64,000 nucleotides of DNA from Gymnopilus junonius (lineage: Eukaryota > Basidiomycota > Agaricomycetes > Agaricales > Galerinaceae). The notes beneath the pieces were generated by a model. It was not told where the DNA came from. It saw nothing but the letters and a program-made list of their open reading frames with translations, and searched no databases. Both the position numbers and the translations under genes were made by a program. Shown here piece by piece: positions 1 through 11,400 of the stretch. Positions within the stretch are counted from its first letter, which is position 1, and each line of letters starts with the position of its first letter. The stretch is taken from positions 1 through 64,000 of the forward strand of contig JADNYJ010000092.1 in assembly GCA_015501075.1 (NCBI GenBank). The letters are read 5' to 3'.

Positions 1-398
1 ATCTCAGAATGCTCGTTCTCAATCTCAAAATCATGCTCAGGAAGCTTGTTTTTCGACATCCCAAGCTCTGTATCATGTACCTCAGCATTCTTTCTCGTCT
101 CCTACACAGATGTGCTTCCTGTCCAAGCATCTTCCATCCCGTGTGAATGGGTATTCTCTTCCAGCAAAGAAACCTGTGCTCTGCGTCGCAATCGAATTTC
201 TCCGGCATTGCTCAAGGCCCTTCAGGTTTTGAAATTTTTGTATCGATCCGAACGACTGTCTTTCATGGAAGAACTTGCTAAAGAGGCAGATTATACGATT
301 TCTGGTCCTATCACGGAATCCGCCCTTGATGAGCTCATGGCGACGGGTAAATTTGACGAACTTGCTCAGTTAATCCAAAATGCAAATGAGGCTTCTTA
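1..398 (+). pseudogene. hAT transposase remnant: N-terminal leader joined to C-terminal dimerisation region
   Basis: The frame starting at 46 carries the hAT C-terminal dimerisation signature (LPVQASSIPCEWVFSSSKET, then a LRRNRISPALLKALQVLKF-like helix) and ends with a stop at 397-399. Upstream, in another frame, lies a Ser/Gln-rich leader matching the start of the short ORF in the 27 kb copy. The DDE core and the zinc-finger region that a full transposase of 600-700 residues would carry are absent. Leader and dimerisation region are out of frame with each other in both copies, so no working transposase is expected. It could be the terminal exon of a longer element left of the window, but the shared leader argues for a deletion derivative. 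Confidence 0.7.
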
Positions 399-631
399 AT
401 TCACTCCATTTATCATCGTAGTTTGTTTAGATTCATATAATTTACTGTACAGCGTCATTATCTGCGGTCTACATCTAATCTATAGCCACAATCTCATTGG
501 ACGAAAAAAAGACATCGGCAATCACCGACCTCGCGAGGCCGCGCGAGGTGCACTTCGAACCACTTCGTCCAAATCGAGGTGGTTCGAAGTGTCACCTCGC
601 TTCGCCTCACATCGCCTCGGGGACAACACTA
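1..631 (+). mobile_element. End of a hAT-family DNA transposon, internally deleted, cut by the window edge
   Basis: The right terminus ends in GGGGACAACACTA at 619-631, the inverted form of the TAGTGTTGTCCCC terminus of the complete copy at 27016-28058. The two copies are colinear through the coding remnant, the 400-480 non-coding stretch and the subterminal GAGGTGGTTCGAAGTG-type inverted motifs (530-610). The left end lies outside the window, so the target duplication cannot be checked. This copy keeps most of its CpG sites, while the 27 kb copy has lost many. That it is non-autonomous is inferred from the deletion shared by both copies. Confidence 0.8.
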
Positions 632-654
632 TTCTTTTCTCACCAAGTTGAGGC

Positions 655-752
655 TCCGACTGATTCTCGGCCTCTTGCCGACTTTCAAATCGAATTCAAA
701 TGAACCTCAAATGAACCTCAAATCGAGCTCAAATCGAGCACTCTGAAGAACC
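655..752. repeat. Possible decayed end of the inverted-repeat element seen at 55.7-56.2 kb
   Basis: This stretch has repeated CAAATGAACCTCAAATGAAC-like words followed by ACTCTGAAGAACCCTATTG. It resembles by eye the right end of the 55712-56238 element (CAAATGAATCTCAAATGAAG, then CTACTCTGAGCGACCCTATT). Only one end is present. The similarity is partial, so homology is tentative. Confidence 0.35.
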
Positions 753-887
753 CTATTGTTGATACCCTCCACGCTGGGTTAGACGGAGCAATGAATATAA
801 AGGTTACATAGCTGCACGTAAGCAGCATTTGTACAATAAACCGTCTCTTTTTACCCCTAATCAAATAACTTCATGCTACACCTTCAA

Positions 888-1410
888 CTACAACGCCTCG
901 ACATAATTACACCACACATTCCCCCACCGATCCTGACTAGCCCCAGCCAAACCCTCCCCCTTCTCCCCCTCGGGCCCATCCACATACCCGACCCCATAAC
1001 TCGCGCCCGCATTGAACTTTTGCACAGGGCATTTAAACCCAATAAAAGGCGGACAAGCACGATCGACAGCCTGGCACTGCTCGATGCACGGAAGGAGCTG
1101 GGTGTACGTGGTCGGAAAGGCCGGGAGGAAGGTGTTCCGCGGTGGAGAGGAGGTGGGTTGGGGGGGGAGGGCTGAGAGGGGCTGTTGCTTGGAGTTGGAG
1201 TTGGAGGAACCAGGGGGGAGGGCTGCTGGTGTTGACAGAGGTGATGTCATCGATCGTCAGCGCAGTTCTCGCTTCGATGAGCGCAAAAGAGGAGCTGAGC
1301 AGCCAGAGCAGAGGTAGCGGCAGCATCCAAGGGGAATTTGCGCACGTGATTGGAATGAAACCATCGCGACGCGCCCCGGGTCCGAGTTTCCTTTCTTTCT
1401 CCTCTTCCAC
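888..1410 (-). pseudogene. Mid1-like (stretch-activated calcium channel subunit) remnant, N- and C-terminal ends only
   Basis: The minus-strand frame ending at 888 has a Cys-rich C-terminus (CIEQCQAVDRACPPFIGFKC, then SYGVGYVDG and DRWGNVWCN) that resembles the C-terminal cysteine-rich part of fungal Mid1 proteins, the regulatory partner of the Cch1 calcium channel in the plasma membrane. In a different frame upstream (about 1250-1370) is a hydrophobic, signal-peptide-like stretch (LPLPLLWLLSSSFALIEA) followed by a TIDDITSVNTSSPP-type segment. The two lie only tens of codons apart, whereas a full Mid1 has roughly 500-700 residues, so the middle is missing and a frame change near a G-run (1214-1220) separates the ends. 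A small gene with an intron I did not find is the alternative. The family call rests on motif memory only. Confidence 0.4.
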
Positions 1411-1439
1411 ATCATCGACTCGGGCACTCTAGGGCGACT

Positions 1440-2741
1440 CTTCATTTCCCCCTACCTTTCCCAACAAATGGCGCTAGCGCTGTAAGGAGCTCTAGTGACA
1501 ACAATATTCCAGTTGTCCACCAGTCTCTCTTCTTCTCAGCAACCTTCCCTTTCCTGCCTTACTGATATTTACTGCACTTGGACAACGAAAGTACTGGTGT
1601 CAAGTCAGCCGTTTCTTAGTTCACTTCTTCTACATCGCACACACTCGGTCTGCAATTTTTGTCCTTCTGCAATCAGACTGGTTCGTTAGTCTCTGGGTCT
1701 CAATGTTTCGTTTCCAGTGTCCTTGGTTGCTTCCATTTTCGTCCTGTTATTGTAGAATTTCGCTGGTAGGACGGAATCTATGATACTGCCCGGGAGGGAT
1801 ATGATTCTCCTTGGATACAGTTGGCTTTTATATCGCTGATAAGCTGCTTCCTCTCCTCCACGTCCTTGATTGGGAAATTCTACTTGCAAGTAGCGGACTC
1901 ACCCTTGCCTTGTGTAATGATCCTGCTTCGCTCATGTTTGCGTACGCTCAAGCAACAGAAATACTGAGGCCAAGCTTCTCGTCTGTTGGTTCTTTTCCTC
2001 CACCCGCCATATATTTCCTTCTAGCGTTAAGTAAGGAGACGCTTCGTATCTGCATCTCGATGTTTCGGTGTCCTTCATTTTTTGTCACAGCAGATGTGAA
2101 AGGTTCGGTTTCAAAGCCTGACTCTGGAGCCTGAAATGAGGTAACTCATCCTCTTCGTTGTGTTCGACTTTTTTTCTTCTCTGCTCCTCGGTAATTAGGA
2201 TTGCGACTTGCAATGGAAACCTATCACATAGTATCCAGCCGTGGCGTCGCCTTCTTTGTGTTTTCTGATGTGCACAGGCAACTCGCATATGATTCTGCCC
2301 CCCAACAGCTTTATCCAGTCACTGTTAAAAAAATAAGCTTCTTAGGAACTTGACCAGAACCTTGTCCCGAGCTGGGGCGGGACCTTCAATTCTGCCCTAG
2401 GGAAAATGTGTACGCAAATTCCCTTACACCCGTTCGCTCGCAATTCGTTGGGGAATGCTCTTGATCACTGACATGGTGTAGCATGGTATACTGCCAAATC
2501 TGATTGGCGTTTTCTTGCTCGATGAGTGGGAAATCCGCAGGAGTCTATCTATTCGTCCTGTGTCATCCACGCCTCCATCTAAGAAAGTTCACTGGGGCGA
2601 TCTGAGTTGGGGTCAAAATCAATACATTCCGGTTCTAACTAGTACAATGTGCCTAAAATACGATACAACGGCCGGGTCTACGAGATTAAAAAGAAACTCT
2701 GCGTGCTGATACTGATTGCTGATTGCGAAAACCCAACGAGT
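1440..2741. other. No recognisable gene
   Basis: Short open frames on both strands (for example 1811-2134 plus, 2085-2288 minus) have no recognisable motif and no convincing start or intron structure. I see no repeat or RNA gene. Confidence 0.5.
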
Positions 2742-4464
2742 CTAACCAGAGAAGAAACAGGACTGACACAAAAATGATTCGTCACTTTCCCCAGCCGCAA
2801 TGACTAGAGCAGACAGTGCAGGGCAGCATAAACCGACACTAAAATCCTTTCCCATTCCCAACGCCCCGACTTCAGATTCCAATTCCTCATCCAAGTCGGC
2901 ATAACCCGTCGCAGGCACTACCAACGTGATTTTCGTAAAGGACTCGGAGTGGCTGCATTGTACTACTGGAAGACGCGTGAGCTCCGTTCCGCATCTTCAC
3001 CATATGGAGCACAGCCCGGACATCCTTTCTACAAGCCAAAGCCAGCGTCGCCAACTTGGGGACCAGGACACCCGTGCCGATGTCCTCCAGGTCCGAGTAT
3101 GAATGTCGACCCCGGTGGGAGATGGAGGAACGTCAAATTGGGGACCGTCTTCAAGAGTTTCTGCACCTCCTGATACGAGTCCTCCGGAGAGAAAAGTTTC
3201 CGTGGAGTCGAAGTACTGGTTTGGCGGTCCTGTCATAGTCGACCCGGTGATGGAAAGTTCTTCAGTGAAGGTCCTACCCCGGCGAGACGAAGGAACACTG
3301 CGTATTGGCGAACGTTCCAGTCGAAGGGCCAGATATTTTCGGTGCGCTCGATCCACAGAGAGTTGAGGTTGGGGAGTCGGAGGACTTGAATGAAAGTGGG
3401 ATAATAATTGGGATTGATGAGGCGCAGTCGGAGCGTGTTGAGAGAGGGCAAGGTGAGCTTGAGATGTTTGTGTAGACACGCAGTGCCTTTGACCCGATGT
3501 CGAACTTGATGGAGAACGAGGCAGTGACTAGGGACTGGGAGGACCGGGCTATGTGGACAAAGGCGCTGGGTGTCATTGGTATCTCCGCAAGAGCCAACAT
3601 GGTGAGCTGGTTGAAAGAAAGTTTGAGGTCTGAGGGATGATGTTGTTACAGAGATCGAACTTGGCAACTGTAAGCCGAGGAAAGGGCACAATGTTCGAGC
3701 GTTCCATGACTATGGGTGCCGGGGCATTGCCGTTGAAGAATCTGATGTGGCATCCTTCCAAGTTTTGGAATGCACCTGTATTGATGAACTGGAAGAAATC
3801 AGCAATGTCGTTACCTACCAGTAGACATTTCAAGAAACGAATCTGATTAGCGTGAGGCCTAATGATAGACTGCATAATACTTAGTTGACCCAAGCCGAAG
3901 ACTCCATACCCTTGGGCTGGAAACAAAGTTGAACGAAAGCAGCCTTGACTGACTTCTACTCACAAAAAGATTGAAAGTGTTCATCTGCTGGACAACGTTA
4001 GTCAATAAAACAGGGTAGATAACGTACGAATCCCAAAATTCTGGAGAAGAGTTGATGATGTCTGCCCATGCCTGACAGACAAGACTCAATACGGCTCGTG
4101 GATCTAAAGAAGTAGGGGGGAAGATAACAGCTGATTCGATGCAGGCGCGCAGAATAGGCAGAGCCAAAGCGGGAGTAAGGAACGCGTTCATCTCGAGACT
4201 CAGCTTAAGGTGGCACTCAATGAAGAACTTGAAGCTCAAACGTTCTTTGAATAGCCTTGATGTTGAAGTGATGCTTGATGGGATAGACGCGTGGCAATTC
4301 ACTTGAAGTAGTATATACGCACAAAAGTATTCAGTTATAAAAAATTCAAGTTGAGATGATGGTAGTTCTAAGGAAAGAGAGCGAGAGCGAAAAATTTTGG
4401 TGGCACATCTTTTAAAGGCTTGGTTATGTAAGCTTATTGTCCTCCCATTGTTTCGACTGGACAA
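2742..4464 (-). pseudogene. F-box/LRR-type protein, frameshifted
   Basis: The 5' part (about 3960-4464, minus) shows the layout common to Agaricomycete F-box-like proteins: a helix-rich segment (LSLVCQAWADIINSSPEFWD) followed by a LFVSRSQSRLLSFNF strand motif. The C-terminal half keeps leucine-rich-like strands (FLKCLLVGNDIADFFQFINT, LPSLNTLRLRLINPN, VLRLPNLNSLWIERTENIWP), but successive pieces lie in different frames, with changes near 3905-3926, 3600-3625 and 3480-3500. A further C-terminal piece resembling the same family (LATLALACRKDVRAVL) reaches about 2950, and 2742-2924 may be its end. The usual role would be substrate recognition in an SCF ubiquitin ligase. An intron could explain one break but not all three; base errors in the assembly are an alternative. 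Confidence 0.65.
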
Positions 4465-4610
4465 TAGTTATTTAATTCATTCTATACTGTTCCTAGTGTT
4501 TCTTCAGCAATTCGCATAGATTTTGAAAATGTTTTGAGTACATGAAGGTTGCCATTTCCGAGTCCAAGAGAGGGCGACTCATATTTTCCGAAGGTCTGGC
4601 CAGGATAAGA

Positions 4611-5189
4611 TACTGTAGTATTTCATTCAATTCGGCAGTCACGCGTCACGGCCTTGCCCAAATTGCCGAAATGTCACGGTTGTCACGGTAATTTTGCCCA
4701 GGTGCCGAAACCATTTGAAAATTCGAAAAAAAGCTAAAAGAAAATACTAAAAATCATATTTTTCTTCATGCACCATGTTCTATGTGTATTGTACATACGG
4801 GGTGTTCAATAGCACATAAATTCATCGGCTGTGCCAACTTCGATTAAATTTAAAACAGTGAATGCTATTGTCACATTTTGTCATCAGTCATTGCGTCGGG
4901 AGGAGGAAAGGTGCTAATTTAGATCAGGCTAAAATAATCTAATCATGCCGGCCATGTCATGGACCAGCTTATGCATTCAGATTTCCTCTCACTTTTAGTG
5001 TACAGCTTGTAAATTCTATTCTTGTTGCTAATATTCCTGGCTACTTTGCGTGCTAGGATTTCTGAAAATTTCCCCTGCTGCCGAAAAAAAGTTGATGTCA
5101 CGGCCAAACCAGCCATCTGCCGAAACCAAAATTTCGGCAGGCCCGTCACGCGTCACGGGGCCTGCCGAATTGAATGAAATACTACAGTA
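4611..5189. mobile_element. MITE with perfect 26-bp terminal inverted repeats and TA target duplication
   Basis: CTGTAGTATTTCATTCAATT and onward at 4613-4638 is the exact reverse complement of 5162-5187, and both ends are flanked by TA (4611-4612, 5188-5189). The repeats continue imperfectly inward through TGACGCGTCA-type palindromes. The roughly 575-bp interior is A+T-rich with no transposase frame. TA duplications and this length suggest mobilisation by a Tc1/mariner-type transposase, which is inference. Confidence 0.8.
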
Positions 5190-6020
5190 TGCATATTTTT
5201 ACACTCTCTAATCTTACATTCTCTAATTCCTGTTAGACCCCCTGGATTTTTTGGACCCTTCTTTTCTGGACCCCTGGACCTTTGGACTTTGGACTCTCTG
5301 GCTTTGAACCCACCTGGACCTTTGGAACCTGAGCTGAGGTATAGATTGTGCATCTGCTGCAGCCATTTTTGCATTAGGTTACTGGAGAGATTAGAAGATC
5401 AAGGTGAAGCTCTGAAAAGTCCTACTTCCCTGGCTTCTCTTTACAGAGTGTTTGCCAGTTGATTAAAGACCCTTTGGTCTGGACCTCTTTCTGAGCACAG
5501 TTTGCAGGGAGATTGGTTGGTGTGTTTTCAGTTGCCACCCCTTCCTTTGGGACTGAATCTCCATTAACAACTGCAGCTGTTAGCACCAATTTTGTATTTC
5601 TCTTACTTTGATCAGTTAGCACAGCTGGACCAGAATTACTGCTGTACTTCAGTTCTTCTTTGTGGATAGGCTTTACCTGTTCCTGCTGTGGCTGCAGTCA
5701 ATGATAATCCTTTTGGTGTTGAAAATGCACAGTGCAGTATTGCTGTTGGCTATAATGGCTGACAACTGATGCTCCCACCTGATCTGGCTCATAATTTGGG
5801 CAATCTGCCTGCACTTCCTGCTCCTCCTCAGGGTCACTACTGACAAAATGCCCAGCCTGTGGCTCATCCAATCCAGGATGCTCAGCCTCAACCTATGCCT
5901 GTAAGTATAGGTCTATGTATCATAATATGTACTCATGGCTTACAATCTTAAATCAAGCCTCCTGCTTGCCATGGTCATCATAGGATTGAACCACAGCCTT
6001 TTCCACTCCTACCTCCTGGA
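5190..6020. other. Non-coding, locally repetitive (TGGACC words)
   Basis: 5236-5330 is a cluster of TGGACC and TGGACTTTGGAC-like words. The rest has short minus-strand open frames (5422-5622, 5673-5891) with no recognisable domain; they may be fragments of an old element. No gene can be supported. Confidence 0.4.
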
Positions 6021-6069
6021 TGAAGAGGTAGATGGAATGAAAACAAAAAATATAGTTAATTAGAATTGT

Positions 6070-6365
6070 AAACATATTAGTAGAAGCAGACAGGCAAGCA
6101 TAGCAAGGCTGTCTAAAATATATATATAAAGAAGTGAAAAAAGAAGCAGACAGATGAGCATAGCGAGGCTGTCTGCTTCTAAAATATATTTAAAGAAGTA
6201 GAAAAAGAAAAAAGAAGGCTGTGTACTTTTTAGTAGGTATGGAATGGAGGTGCAAAGCGCCGACCAAGCAGGGTTGAGGGGCGCAGCCCCCACAAGCTGT
6301 TGGCCTGAGTGAAGCAGGTAGGTGAGCGAAGCAAACCTGCCGACGCGTAGCGGGGGCTAAAAAGC
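6070..6365. repeat. Direct repeats (AGAAGCAGACAG...GCATAGC.AGGCTGTCT) and a GC-palindrome patch
   Basis: A unit of roughly 60 bp beginning AGAAGCAGACAG and containing GCATAGC(A/G)AGGCTGTCT occurs at about 6083-6115 and 6143-6180, with a degraded third start near 6210. Each is followed by an A/T-rich TAAAATATAT.TAAAGAAGT spacer. From 6240 the base composition changes to short GC palindromes (GGGGCGCAGCCCCC, GAGCGAAGC, GCGTAGCGGGGGC), reminiscent of the GCGCGAAGCGC hairpins at 55.2-55.5 kb. Function unknown. Confidence 0.55.
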
Positions 6366-6404
6366 TTGTCTCAATTTGTTGTACATGTAACATGGCAGCC
6401 AACG

Positions 6405-7924
6405 AATGGCGGACGGAGGTTCGCCGACGAGCCGGTGATTCATCTCGTTTACACGTACAAGCGTTCTAGACCAGGATAAGAAGTTGGCAACGTTCATGAA
6501 AACCTTTTTATCCAAGCACTGGGATAGGATTTATGTGCTGATCATTGAATACGAGAACTTGCCGTATGCTGGGTGGATGGATCTGCATGGGAAGAGGCGA
6601 TGATTTGGAAGATTTTCCAAAGGCCCTCACCAAATCTCGGTTACTTCTCTGTGGAGTGCGCAAACTGTCCTGCTCTTAACTTCGTGAACAAATTTCCAAT
6701 GTTCAGCGGCAATGCTCCTTTGTTGGAATATTTTGGTGGGACAATTTTCCGGATCGACTCTCAGGCAACTTGGTTGTCACAAATTCGGGCCTTGCGCTTC
6801 ACCTCTCCGTTTTCGGCTGCGGAACTCATCGATATCCTTAGCCACATGCCTCTTCTGGAAGCTCTTGGGATCTACGATAATGACCAGAATGACTATGCCG
6901 ACGACAATGAAGATGAGGAGATGACAGATGACAGCTACCGAGAAGAGGAGGAGGACGACTCAGATCTTGATAATAGTAGCAAGGAGAGTAAGAAATACAG
7001 CGGCTTGTACTTCATCCCTGCGTCCAATCTGAATGTTAGTACAAAGGCACCCCACGTTTTCGGAGCAACAGCACTGCCTCGAGTGTCGTTACCGAGGCTC
7101 TCGTACATCAGCATCGACACCAGAAGGCATCCTGGTTCATGTGGAAAATACCTCGACATTCTGGATAACCTCACACCGTCGGCCAAGGGATGTGTCCTGT
7201 CTTTCAACAGTGACGATGGGATCAAGCCAGCCATCGTTGGTCCTGCACAGCGTATTCTTCGAACCTACTTCGAGAATTAGAGTCGCCAACTGAGATGTTG
7301 TTGTTTATCCGAAACAATTCCGTCAGCATAAAGGTTTCCCAAAAATTTGCGTTCGACATCGGATTTACAGAGAAAATACATTCCGCATTCGTGGCCGGTT
7401 TTCTGAACGCGCTTTCGTCATTTTCGTTCGTGAAAATCAAGGATCTTATCTTTGCGGTTGAACATGGAGGCGACATCGTTCAATCAATGGATCCCGCCGC
7501 ATCACGCGTCATGTTCTCCTCGCTGGACGCTTTGGAAAGCCTACGGACAAGCGCACCTATTTTGCAGCACCTCCTTACCATTCCAAGAAGTTCTGCGACG
7601 GGCGTTATCTTTCCTTCCCTCACGAGATTGATTCTCGTTCAGATCTCGGAAACTTCTGGCCTTGAACAATCCGTTCTCCGTGCATTCTTTCAGAACATTA
7701 AATCAAAATTTGAGCTGGCACCTCAAGCTGCTGACTTTTGTCTCGACCTGTATGCACCGGCAAATGAGTTGAAGAATTGTGACTTGAGGTTCCTGGAGGA
7801 GTACGACGGCTTGAAGGTGATCTGGGGTGACCGCCCATTTTGGGGACGTCGGAAAGAAATGAAATATGTATGCGGCAGTGGAAATCCAGAAGTTCTGAAC
7901 TTCAAAATTCAGCAAGTCGCTTGA
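6405..7924 (+). pseudogene. F-box/LRR-type protein, 5' truncated and frameshifted
   Basis: Two long frames belong to one gene: 6573-7280 (PLLEYFGGTIFRIDSQATWL, a strongly acidic insert around residues 110-150, then LPRVSLPRLSYISIDT) and 7262-7924 (LESPTEMLLFIRNNSVSIKV through FLEEYDGLKVIWGDR to a stop at 7922-7924). The reading frame must shift by one near 7262-7272; no splice pair fits. Upstream, FLSKHWDRIYVLIIEYENLP (about 6505-6565), a typical segment of these proteins, lies in yet another frame, and the F-box itself is missing next to the repeat patch that ends near 6365. It is related in type to the remnant at 2.7-4.5 kb but on the opposite strand. Confidence 0.65.
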
Positions 7925-8415
7925 TAGGTCAATGATAGGTTGCTTTTTTCTGCTTTTTCGATATATCCTGAGGTAATGTATGAGTATGAGTTTTCACTTA
8001 GTGTCTCACCATCTTCACCACCATCCCTAAAATAATCCATAGATTGTAGATGAGTAGATGAAAGTATGAAGTAGAGATTTTTCAACCTTGGATTTTCGTC
8101 ACGCCATCACGCCTCCGTGACACTGTGTTGGACAAATTTCTATCTCGTTCGATCTGCTATTATCCTCCAAATCCCATTATACAACATGCCCATTACATGG
8201 TCACAAAGTTCTGTCCCAATTCGACGTGCTGTGCACACACCTGGATGTTGAAACGTTGAAACTTGACTCGTACGTCCGTCCTAGTCATTTTCTTTTCTCA
8301 TGGAAGGCCCCCACATATGTAGGTTTCCTCAAGCTATGTGTGCCCACCTACGGTACTGATGCGACGAAATTCTCTTTACTAGCGGCCAGTCTCTTCTCGC
8401 TTCACATACTCAATT
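7925..8415. other. Intergenic, no recognisable gene
   Basis: This is the 3' flank shared by the F-box remnant and the nitrate reductase gene. An 86-codon plus-strand frame at 8226-8486 has no recognisable motif and overlaps the reductase 3' end on the other strand, so I do not count it. Confidence 0.5.
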
Positions 8416-11400
8416 TCAAAAGAGTACTACCTGGGTCGACTCATCCCAACCAATCTTACTCAAGGAAGCTAAGAAAAGGGTGTTGAGAGGATTGCGATAG
8501 TTGGAGGGCGTGACTTACCTTTCACACTCTGCTCCATCTCGGACCGTCCACATATACACACCAGCTTCCCCTTTCCCGGACTGGGCAAATGTGTCTTGAG
8601 CATATCATATGTGATCCTCCCTCTCGAATACTTCCATCCTTCCGGTATGTTTCTTCCAGTTAAACTGTAGTAAACCTTGAACGCCTTCTCATTATCCTTT
8701 TCCAGCTGGTCAATTTCTTCCTTGCACAAGATGTCGTCAACCTCCCGGTTCACATCTACCATCCACACCTTCGTTATTTCATTTTCGTCAGGACCAGAGC
8801 GTGGGTCATTTAAGATCGCTCGGAGGACTTGGAGAATGGGTGCTATACCAGTGCCGCCACACACCAATCCTATTTCGGTGACGCGTTGGTCTTGGTTGTG
8901 CAGGGAGACGACCCCACGTCCCTTCCAAGTGAAATCTCCTATCGGACCTTTGATCTCTATGCTATCACCAAGGATGAGCTCTGCAAACCCTTGCGTTATC
9001 TGTCCACCGTCAGGAAATTCTGGGGTTGGGCCATAAATCCTAGAGAAGTGGATAAAATCAAAATGAATCACAACTGTACCCTGCAATTAGATGGCAAGAC
9101 GCACTTGATGAGCAGGTCCACCACTCCCCTTGAATCACGCTCCAGAAGTGGTGTATATGCCCTCTGTATTAGTTCACCTTTTAGGACCTCCATGCCTTTG
9201 CACTTCCTCCTCAATCGCACATACAAATGGTGACCAATGGGCAGCCCCAACTCTTGTGTTTCATGTCTCAGCGCAAACTGAAACACCTTTGCGTCCTTCG
9301 ACACGTCCCGTACGTTCACGAGCTTGACGGATTTCCATTTCTTTGGGTGGAGGAACGGCTCTGTCGGGTCATCGTCGTCGGTGGTGACCGTGACGTCACC
9401 ACGTTGATTTTGATCAGCGTCGTCCGCTTGGAAAGTCCCAATATGAAATTCAGCCAGCTGTCTTCGTGCGTCGGTACTATGGATGGCTATGAAGTCCTCC
9501 GTGGCATCTTCGCCTGCCACGAGCTGGATAGAATGAGCCCACCCGGATGGTCCTTGAAGTACCCGCTTCCGCTGTATACCTACGATGGAAATTTACATTT
9601 CTTCAGTTCAACCAGCTGATGGAATACTTACCTCTCCGCGCACTATGAACCATGCTTCCTTCTTCGCCTCCGCCGACGCCAACTCTGCCGCACTAATCTT
9701 CCGTGTGATGCCTGGTTTTGTCATAAGGACGTCACTGGGCGATGCCGCGGCCCTTTGGGCGTTGCATGGTTTGGTGGCGCCAATAACGTCGGAATCGAAA
9801 TCAGGGTTGGACGGGTCGCACCCTTCATCCTTCAGTCGCTGCATCCATCCGCCTGACTGGGTGCCTGCCACTGTAAATCATCTCTGGGTTGGAATCAGGC
9901 CATGTTGGAGAATACGAACCAACGTACTTGTTGGATGCTCAAACTGGAGTTTATCATCTTCCAAGCGATGGATGCAAACTCTAACCACCTGAACCCAATC
10001 CAAATCAACTCACATCCCCAACGTTGTATATACGGAATCCTCACCAGTTATTCATCATCCCCGTCGCGTTCCAATACATGTCCCGAGGCTGCAGTGCAGC
10101 GCCTCGTCCATCGCCCTCACCATAATCGCACTGCTGCCCTTCAGCCTCTCAACTGGCATCTCATATGACCAGAAACACCAGCAAAAACACATGTCGGATT
10201 CTGTCAAGTCCAGCTCGCCGTATACTGGATCCGAGGTGTAGCTGACGGAGCGGAAGGCATCTTCGGGGTAGGTGACAGATGCAAGGTCCCAGGTGGTGCC
10301 ATTGTCGGTGGAGAGCTCAACGCGGGTAACACGGTGTCCACCTCCCGCGTAGCATAGCCTCGACTGTATACGTTGTGGTTGTGGTTATGTCGAGGATTTC
10401 CTCGTGGTCGGGGCAAGCGATGGCGCTGTTGACGTTCAAGGCACGGATGATGTACCTGTTTGGAGCAAAAAACTGTTCAACTTGAAGTTCTTGTTTCTTT
10501 CTACAAGTCGAACACAAACGAACATCTACGCCCTTGGATCATACCACCAGTGCTTCTCCTGGCGCGCCTGGTCTGGGCCTACTGGCATTGGTAGTACTTT
10601 GTTATCATGGAAGTGAAGGTGGTGTTGGCTCTCAATTGCGGAGAGTTCGATTCTTGTGAGCCATTTTACAGATCGGCCGCCATTTGAGAGGGCACGACCA
10701 GGCGCAGAGGAAAGCCTGGTCGGGCTCCAGGCTGCAGGAGAGCGAGAACGAATAAGTAATGGGAAGAAAGAAGAGACAGGGGACGTACGCGAGGCCATTC
10801 ATTGCCCATGCCAGCATCATTCCTTTCCGAGGATCGTGTGCCCAGCTTAGAAGTTGGCTAGCAAAAGATTGAGGATCATCTTCCTCGGAACCAATTCGCT
10901 AGGAAGCCTCCGCCTTACCTAGTCCCATACGGCCCGTTCGGTAAATCATCGCAGCCCTCGAATATGACATGTTTCGCGCCTCGCACAGGCTGAACGTATT
11001 CCAACACGTCGGCGAGGTATACTCCTGTGAAGAGCGCTGTTGATACTCCACCTGCGCCCCAGAGAACCCGAGTGACTTTTGGACGATGTTTTGTTCCTTG
11101 CGCCTGTTGCCTGCACAAACGAGAGTTATTGGAGCGTTACTACTCGGAACTTGGTGTATAAATCTCTGAGAGTTAGGGTGGTCGGGTTGTTGCATAGCCT
11201 TATCAGTAGAAAGGGGGCGAGTTGTAATAAGAAATGTCAGTAAGCGTTGACCACAGTATATGATGTATGATTCTAACTCACCCATGTATCTTCAGTTCCC
11301 ACTTATCTGCCTTCTCCTGGTCGATCCTTGGAACGGGGCCATGATTTCTGACGAAGAAGAGGTTGCTCGGGGTGAGGAATCCCTGGGCGTATAGGTCTTT

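Noticed and set aside
3859..3990. Intron GTGAGT...TTTCCAG in the first F-box remnant as an explanation for the frame change
   Set aside because: It would remove the characteristic LFVSRSQSRLLSFNF segment and does not restore the downstream frame.
8677..9619. Plus-strand frames opposite nitrate reductase
   Set aside because: They are antisense shadows of well-conserved reductase domains.
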